From: Micromonospora musae
GTDB taxonomy: Bacteria > Actinomycetota > Actinomycetes > Mycobacteriales > Micromonosporaceae
Direction: 5' to 3'
DNA: 64,000 nucleotides
Assembly: GCF_003626635.1 (NCBI RefSeq)
Contig: NZ_RAZT01000004.1
Span: forward strand, 434,001 to 498,000
The position numbers and the translations under genes are program-made. Shown one piece after another: positions 55,876 to 64,000 of the stretch. The notes beneath the pieces were generated by a model that ran no database searches, was not told the origin of the DNA, and saw nothing but the letters and a program-made list of their open reading frames with translations. Each line of letters starts with the position of its first letter. Positions within the stretch are counted from its first letter, which is position 1.

Positions 55876-56877
55876 TCAGGTGGGGCGGAGTTCGCGTCCG
55901 GGCCGCGCGCGCCGGCGCAGCAGGTACCAGACGGCGGACGCGATGAGCGCCGCCAGCGCCGCTCCCAGGCTGAGCGCGTAGAGCACCCAGTCGGCGCGGT
56001 CGGTCTCCATCGCCAGGTTCGTCTCCACCGGCAGTCTGATCCGACCCTCGGCCGTGCGCTCCACCATCCCGCTGCGCAGGACGAGCCGGGCGGCCCAGAC
56101 CCCGGCCGGCAACGGCTCGGCCACCTCGACCTCGACCTGCCCGCTCTCGCCCGGCGCGATGGTCGTCCCGTTGGTGACCTTGAACGGACCGGCGCGGACC
56201 GGGTCCTTGGTGAGGGTGAGGGTCCCGGTCATGTCCAGCGCCCGGTCGCCGGTGTTGACGACCTGGGCGGTGACCACCGGGCTCTTGCCGGGGCCGGGCC
56301 CGACCGTCAGACCCTCGATCCGGAAGTCGGTCGGCGGCTCGCCGCCCGGCCCGACGTCGAGGTACATCCGGATGCCCACCCGGTGGACCTGGGTGATATT
56401 GCCGCCCTTCTCGGTCGCGCTCGTCGTCTGCGCCCAGATCACGCCGTACCGCTCGCTCTTCGAGGCGGCCCGGGGGACGTCGATCCTGACCTTGACCGCC
56501 TCCCGCTCACCGGGATCGAGTTCGAGCCGATGCTTCGCGATGCTCGTCCACTCGGTGAGCTCGTTGCCCTTGCGGCCCTCGTCGGGAGTGAACGCGTTCT
56601 CCTCGATGGTCGCCGCCGCCGCATACAGCTCGATCTGCTGACGCTCGCCGGAGGTGTTGTTGACCTCGACCCGGCGGTTGATGGCCTGCCCCGGCGGTAC
56701 GTGGTCGACGAGGTAGGCCTGGGCCCGAGGGTCGTCGGCCCGTGCGGCCGGGATCTCGAGCAGGCGAATCCCGATGGCGGGCGCGTCCGGGTCCGCCGCG
56801 TGCCGCTGCTCCCGCACCGCCGCGGCTGGTGCCGCCGGAACTCCGATCGCCAGGAGGGCGACGGAGGCGAGCAGCAC
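55876..56877 (-). CDS. DUF916-like (WxL-interacting) membrane-anchored protein (333 aa)
   Basis: The product has a signal sequence, extracellular beta-sandwich-like domains (VEVNNTSGERQQIELYAA; VTAQVVNTGDRALDMTG) and a C-terminal membrane helix (ALSLGAALAALIASAVWYLL) followed by an Arg-rich tail. This is the layout of DUF916/WxLIP proteins that partner WxL-domain proteins on the surface. The GTG at 56877 gives a signal peptide without positive residues; the frame opens a little earlier through RRSDPLGRL after an ATT codon, so the true start is uncertain. It follows the WxL gene by 16 nt. Confidence 0.8.
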   Translation of the reverse strand: MLLASVALLAIGVPAAPAAAVREQRHAADPDAPAIGIRLLEIPAARADDPRAQAYLVDHVPPGQAINRRVEVNNTSGERQQIELYAAAATIEENAFTPDEGRKGNELTEWTSIAKHRLELDPGEREAVKVRIDVPRAASKSERYGVIWAQTTSATEKGGNITQVHRVGIRMYLDVGPGGEPPTDFRIEGLTVGPGPGKSPVVTAQVVNTGDRALDMTGTLTLTKDPVRAGPFKVTNGTTIAPGESGQVEVEVAEPLPAGVWAARLVLRSGMVERTAEGRIRLPVETNLAMETDRADWVLYALSLGAALAALIASAVWYLLRRRARPGRELRPT

Positions 56878-56893
56878 CAGCCGGCCGAGCGGG

Positions 56894-57433
56894 TCAGAAC
56901 GCCGAATGCGTCACCGTCCCGGTGTAGGTGCCGGCGACGGTGCCCACCGGGATGTCCACCACCAGGGTCGGGTTCCAGGTGGCGAAGTTGTTGCCGGTGC
57001 CGCCGGTGTGGCTGAACGCGGTCCGCGGCACGTTGATGATCACCTGGTCCGGTGAGCTGGGCTGCCCCGGAGTGAAGGTGCCGCTGCCGGCCGTGGCCGT
57101 CGCCGGGCCGGACCAGTACCGGACGTTGATGTTCGGGATCGTCTCGCCCGACGTGCCGCCACCGGTGACGAAGTCGGTGCTGATGACGGTGGCGGCCCAG
57201 TTCGGGGTGAGCGAGCCCCGCTGGTCCAGCACGGTGACCGGGCCGAGCTGCCCGGAGACGGTGCTGTTCTCGGTGCCCTGGCCGATGTTGGCCGTGGCGG
57301 GCACCGTGATCTGGAGGCCGCCCGCAGCGTTGACGGTCAGCGTGACGGTCGTGTCCTCCGCGGCCGCCGGCGCGGCCAGGGCGGCGGACGCGGCGACGCC
57401 TACGAAGGCGGCGGAGATGGGTCGCTTCCGCAT
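56894..57433 (-). CDS. WxL-domain surface protein (179 aa)
   Basis: ATG at 57433 follows AGGAAAGGAG. Signal peptide MRKRPISAAFVGVAASAALA ending after AAA, then a beta-rich domain with LTPNWAATV, ATWNPTLVVDIPVG and the C-terminal GTYTGTVTHSAF, the signature of WxL domains, which bind peptidoglycan or the surface non-covalently. It is a stand-alone WxL domain of usual size. Paired with the downstream DUF916-like gene, it probably forms a wall-membrane complex. Confidence 0.82.
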   Translation of the reverse strand: MRKRPISAAFVGVAASAALAAPAAAEDTTVTLTVNAAGGLQITVPATANIGQGTENSTVSGQLGPVTVLDQRGSLTPNWAATVISTDFVTGGGTSGETIPNINVRYWSGPATATAGSGTFTPGQPSSPDQVIINVPRTAFSHTGGTGNNFATWNPTLVVDIPVGTVAGTYTGTVTHSAF

Positions 57434-57583
57434 CGAGGCTCCTTTCCTGCTGTGGTGAGCGGGGCGGTCACTCGGAGATTATGTGGGCCGGTGGGCGATT
57501 AGCGAGGATTAGCCCCGAATGTACGAATTGTTCATCGTGTGTCCGGCTGCCGACCGCGCCGATCAAAGGCGCCGTCGCGGCGG
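57434..57583 (-). promoter_or_regulatory. Upstream region of the WxL gene with paired GCTAATC elements
   Basis: The minus strand holds two GCTAATC direct repeats 11 nt apart (about 57497-57515) and a relatively AT-rich GATGAACAATTCGTACATTC stretch before the gene, unlike the surrounding GC. This is a likely promoter or regulator site. It does not match the shared ECF-type boxes. Confidence 0.35.
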
Positions 57584-57614
57584 GATTGAACCGGAGCGCG
57601 TCCCCAACCGTCGA
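57584..57614 (+). promoter_or_regulatory. ECF-type promoter for the 391-aa gene
   Basis: Plus strand reads GATTGAACCGG, with 17 nt from GAAC to CGTCGA; a second CGTCGT lies 7 nt further on. The predicted leader to the ATG at 57680 is about 60 nt. Confidence 0.6.
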
Positions 57615-57679
57615 CCGTCGTGGGTGACCGGGACGGGGCACCGGCCGACCGCGACGGCGTGGAGAGGAAGCAGGGGTCG

Positions 57680-58855
57680 ATGACGCAGACCGGCGAGGTA
57701 CGGCAGGAGCAGGCCGCCTTCCATCAGCTGCTGCTGCGGATGGCCGGTCGGCTGCCCGACGAGCTGATCGCGGAGGCCCGGCGCTGGCTCGTCGCGGGCG
57801 AACTCGTCGAGATCGCCCAGGCGGTGGTCTTCGCGGCGCTCGCCGCCCGGGTCGCGGTGACCGAGGCCGAGGCCGCGCTGCTCGCCGAGGCTCTCACCGC
57901 CGCAGGTGAGGACGTCGAGGCGCTCTCCGACCTGGAGCGCTCCGAAGCGGACCCGCAGCCGCTGTACGGCGTGGCCCCGGTCAGTCCCGAGGTGCTCGCG
58001 GAGCACGGCGACGCCGTGCCGTACGCCGTCGACCTGACCCAGCCGTACGACGGGCCGGGCGGAGCGGACGAGGTCGACGCCGCCGCCGTCGCCGCGATGC
58101 CGTCGCTCACCGCGGGCGCGTCCCCCCGGGCGCTCTGGCGCACCTGGCGGTTCCCGGCGATGGGCACCCAGTGGCCGCCGCCGCGTCGGGTCTACCTGCT
58201 GCAGGCCGACGACGAGGCGGTCCTGCCCGCCCTGGCCGCCGGACTCCAGGACGCGCTGAGCGCCGCCGGGGAGGAGAACCCGCAGGTGGAGGCCTTCGTC
58301 GACGCCGACGGACTGCCGGCCTACCAGCGCACCGCCCTCGGCTTCTCCGCGCTGCTCTGGACCGCGGCACCGGGCGAGACGCCCGCCGTGGCACGGGTCT
58401 TCGACACCTTCGAACCCGGCGTCGGCCCGGGCTTCGAACCCGACCACCCGGAGCTCGACGAGAGCGAGGCGGAGCGGGTGGCGCGCTACCTCGACGAGGG
58501 CGTGCCGCTGCTCATCACGCCGGACCTCGCTCCGGACGTGGTCGACCCCGCCCGGCAACCCGTGGTGCCGACCGCGTTCCGTACCGACGGGCGGTGGATC
58601 TGGAGCGACGCGGTCAGCTACTACCTGCGCGGCTACGGCCTGGCGCCCGATCCCGCGCTCCTCGCCGACATCCGGCGGAGCGGATACCAGCCGCCCGAGG
58701 TCGACGCCGTGGCGCTGCACCGGACGCTCTCCGTCCTCTACGCCTCGGCGGCGAGCGGGGTCGACGACGCCGACCGGTCCGAGGTGGCCGGCGGCGGGAA
58801 CGAGCCCGCCGACAGCGGGGACGTGGCCGGGGAGGCCATGGCGAAATCGGTTTGA
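57680..58855 (+). CDS. Protein of unknown function, ESX-regulon candidate (391 aa)
   Basis: ATG at 57680 follows GAGAGGAAGCAGGGG; a GTG at 57620 in frame lies too near the predicted transcription start. Cytoplasmic, acidic, no signal peptide. Residues 1-75 are helical (FHQLLLRMAGRLPDELIAEARRW); the second half contains RVYLLQADDEAVLPALAAGL and the C-terminal AFRTDGRWIWSDAVSYYLR followed by GLAPDPALLADIR, a motif frequent in actinobacterial proteins near ESX and toxin genes. I do not recognise a named function; an immunity or accessory role is possible. It shares its promoter type with eccD and eccC. Confidence 0.85.
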   Translation: MTQTGEVRQEQAAFHQLLLRMAGRLPDELIAEARRWLVAGELVEIAQAVVFAALAARVAVTEAEAALLAEALTAAGEDVEALSDLERSEADPQPLYGVAPVSPEVLAEHGDAVPYAVDLTQPYDGPGGADEVDAAAVAAMPSLTAGASPRALWRTWRFPAMGTQWPPPRRVYLLQADDEAVLPALAAGLQDALSAAGEENPQVEAFVDADGLPAYQRTALGFSALLWTAAPGETPAVARVFDTFEPGVGPGFEPDHPELDESEAERVARYLDEGVPLLITPDLAPDVVDPARQPVVPTAFRTDGRWIWSDAVSYYLRGYGLAPDPALLADIRRSGYQPPEVDAVALHRTLSVLYASAASGVDDADRSEVAGGGNEPADSGDVAGEAMAKSV

Positions 58856-58880
58856 ACCGACCACGGATGATCTCCGTCGT
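58849..58880 (+). promoter_or_regulatory. ECF-type promoter for the lectin gene
   Basis: Plus strand reads GGTTTGAACC, with 17 nt from GAAC to CGTCGT. The upstream box overlaps the stop codon of the preceding gene. The predicted leader is about 27 nt. Confidence 0.7.
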
Positions 58881-58913
58881 ACAACCGAGCACCTGGCTTA
58901 GGGAGATCGAACA

Positions 58914-60533
58914 GTGTCCATGGCCTCCGGAGGTGGCGTACGGTCCCGACTGCGGCGTGCGCTGCTCGGGCTGGGCGTACCCCGTCGCCTCCTCGGCCGC
59001 CCGGCCCGCCGCTGGACGGCCGCGCTGCTCGCGCTCGTGCTCGCCGGCGCGGCCGGAGTCGTGGCGAGCTCCGGCTTCGGCAGCGCCACGGCGGGCCAGG
59101 CCCCGCAGCTCGTCGGTCGGCCGGTGCCGGCCGCCGACGCGCGGATCGTCGCCGCGGCGGCGCTCTCCTGCCCGGTGCTCACCCCGGCCCGGCTCGCCGG
59201 GCAGCTGATGGCCGCGTCCGGGTTCGACGCCACCGCGCGGACCTCCGCCGGCAGCGGCCTCGCGGGACTCTCCGACGCGTCGTGGGAACAGTGGAAGCCC
59301 GGTGTCGCCGCCCGCCGGGGCGACCACGCCGCCGACGTCACCGCCCTCGCCCACCTCACCTGCGACCTCGTCGGGCAGGTGCGGCAGGCCGGCGTCGAGG
59401 GCGACGCGTGGCTGCTCGCGCTCGGCGCGTACCACTCGGGCGTCGCGGCCGTACGCGAGGCCGGCGGCATCCCCGCCCCGGCCCGCGAGTACGTCGACAC
59501 CGTCGCCGGCTACGCCGCCTGGTACGCCCGCCAGCCGCTGGCCGGCTTCGACACCCCCACCACGGCCACCGGTCCGGTCGGGGTGGCGCCCGGCCGGGGC
59601 ACTCCCGCCAAGCCGGTGCCCGACGACTACCTGGCGGCCGTACGCGCGGCCGGCGCGCACTGCCCCGCCCTCTCGCCGGCCCGGGTGGCCGCCCAGTTGA
59701 TGGCGGCCTCCGGGTTCAACCCGAACCTGCTCGGCGCCGACGGCGGACAGGGCATCGCCCAGTTCACCCCCGAACGCTGGGCCCGGTACGCCCCCTACGC
59801 CCAGGTCGCCTCACCCTGGGACCCGGGCGCCGCCGTCCCGGCGCTCGGCCGCACCATGTGCTCTCTCGTCGACGAGCTCGACGGCGTGGGAGAGGACCCG
59901 TACCTCGCGGCGCTCGCCGCGTTCCGGGCCGGCCCCGAGGCGGTACGCCAGGCCGGCGGCGTGCCGGAGAGCGCGACGGTTCGGGACTACCTCAACCTGG
60001 TCTCGACGTACGCGGGCTACTACGGCGGCGACAAGCGGCTCGCCGACCCCGCACCGCCGAAACCGCCCCGGACCCCGGCCGCGACCCGGACGCCGCACGC
60101 CCCCCGACCCACCACCAAGCCGGGCACCGGTTCGACCACGCCGCCGTCGCCGACCCGGACGGTGACCCCCGCGAAGCCGCCGCAGCGGCCGCAGTGGCAG
60201 ACCCGAGTGGTCAACGGCACCTCGGTGCTGCGTCCGGGCGGGTCGTGGCGCACCAACCGGCTGACCTTCTCCCTCACCTCCGACGGCAACCTGGTCCTCA
60301 ACGACCAGGGCCGTCGAGTGTGGAGCGCGCAGACCGGTGGCAAGGGCGCGGACCAACTGGTCTTCCAGGACGACGGCAATCTGGTGCTCTACACGCGAAG
60401 CATGGCGACGATCTGGAGCACCCGCACCAACGGTCACGACGGCGCCATCCTCGTGCTGCAGAACGACGGTAACGTGACGATCTCGCAGAACGGCCGGACG
60501 CTCTGGCAGACGGGCACGGCGAAAGCGGGCTGA
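58914..60533 (+). CDS. Membrane-anchored protein with two degenerate lytic-transglycosylase-like repeats and a B-lectin domain (539 aa)
   Basis: GTG at 58914 after AGGGAG. An N-terminal basic stretch and anchor (RRWTAALLALVLAGAAGVVAS) are followed by two related repeats (about 75-190 and 240-365): CPVLTPARLAGQLMAASGF and CPALSPARVAAQLMAASGF, the second with GGQGIAQFTPERW. These match goose-type/SLT lytic transglycosylases, but the catalytic Glu of the ESGF motif is Ala in both. A Pro/Thr linker and a bulb-type lectin domain (about 425-535) with three mannose-binding-like motifs (DGNLVLND, DDGNLVLY, NDGNVTI) follow. A wall- or glycan-binding role at the surface is likely rather than hydrolysis. 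Confidence 0.85.
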   Translation: MSMASGGGVRSRLRRALLGLGVPRRLLGRPARRWTAALLALVLAGAAGVVASSGFGSATAGQAPQLVGRPVPAADARIVAAAALSCPVLTPARLAGQLMAASGFDATARTSAGSGLAGLSDASWEQWKPGVAARRGDHAADVTALAHLTCDLVGQVRQAGVEGDAWLLALGAYHSGVAAVREAGGIPAPAREYVDTVAGYAAWYARQPLAGFDTPTTATGPVGVAPGRGTPAKPVPDDYLAAVRAAGAHCPALSPARVAAQLMAASGFNPNLLGADGGQGIAQFTPERWARYAPYAQVASPWDPGAAVPALGRTMCSLVDELDGVGEDPYLAALAAFRAGPEAVRQAGGVPESATVRDYLNLVSTYAGYYGGDKRLADPAPPKPPRTPAATRTPHAPRPTTKPGTGSTTPPSPTRTVTPAKPPQRPQWQTRVVNGTSVLRPGGSWRTNRLTFSLTSDGNLVLNDQGRRVWSAQTGGKGADQLVFQDDGNLVLYTRSMATIWSTRTNGHDGAILVLQNDGNVTISQNGRTLWQTGTAKAG

Positions 60534-60554
60534 CCCGCGACCTCGACCCACTCC

Positions 60555-60570
60555 GTCCGTCCGTCCGTCG
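60555..60570 (+). repeat. Short tccg tetranucleotide run
   Basis: ctccgtccgtccgtccgtcg contains four tccg copies in the 57-nt gap before the last gene, about 20 nt before its ribosome site; length changes could alter the leader. Confidence 0.6.
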
Positions 60571-60590
60571 AAAGCGAGGTGATCCGCCCC

Positions 60591-64000
<3,410 letters not shown>

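Overview
The window is very GC-rich DNA with strong third-position G/C bias, GTG/TTG starts and a full set of actinobacterial type VII (ESX) secretion parts. This suggests a filamentous actinomycete, most likely Micromonosporaceae (Micromonospora/Salinispora-like). The genus is inferred from style and gene order, not proven. I saw no rRNA, tRNA, insertion sequence or CRISPR array, and no stretch over 300 bases lacks a gene.

Layout. (1) 1-37430, minus strand: one apparent transcription unit reading eccD - eccB - three small ESX-type helical proteins - a 798-aa Gly-rich EspB-like protein - a YbaB/EbfC-like protein - a 108-aa helical protein - and a gigantic gene. That gene starts at 29981 and stays open, in one frame, to the left edge of the window (9,993 codons seen, no stop). 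(2) 37604-41581, plus: eccC, the secretion motor ATPase, divergent from eccD. (3) 41729-46396, minus: two mycosin-like proteins that both lack the catalytic His and Ser, and a LysM-like membrane protein. (4) 46676-55771: apparently ordinary genes (SDR, alpha/beta hydrolase with divergent TetR and a palindromic operator, a large secreted subtilase with intact triad, and a LysR / cysteine dioxygenase-like / YeiH-type exporter sulfur cluster). (5) 55876-57433, minus: a WxL-domain surface protein and a DUF916-like membrane partner. (6) 57680-64000, plus: a protein of unknown function, a lectin protein with two lytic-transglycosylase-like repeats lacking the catalytic Glu, and a Pro/Glu-rich protein whose end, cut by the window edge, looks like an ADP-ribosyltransferase fold.

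The main discovery candidate is the giant protein. It begins with a CpnT-like (WXG100-like) helical domain typical of ESX-linked toxins. It then carries, in the interior of the chain, several papain-fold (Tox-PL/glutamine deamidase-like) modules, two duplicated metzincin-like metalloprotease modules, a GT-A glycosyltransferase-like module with a DXD motif, and two long beta-rich blocks separated by Pro/Thr/Ser linkers. This resembles a multi-effector toxin, similar in principle to MARTX toxins of Gram-negative bacteria but tied to a type VII secretion locus.

A second discovery candidate is a shared promoter. Five start regions (eccD, eccC, the LysM-mycosin-like gene, the 391-aa unknown gene and the lectin gene) carry a TTGAAC-like box followed, 17 bases after GAAC (GACC for eccC), by CGTCGT or CGTCGA. 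This looks like an ECF sigma factor signature and would join the scattered ESX-linked genes into one regulon.
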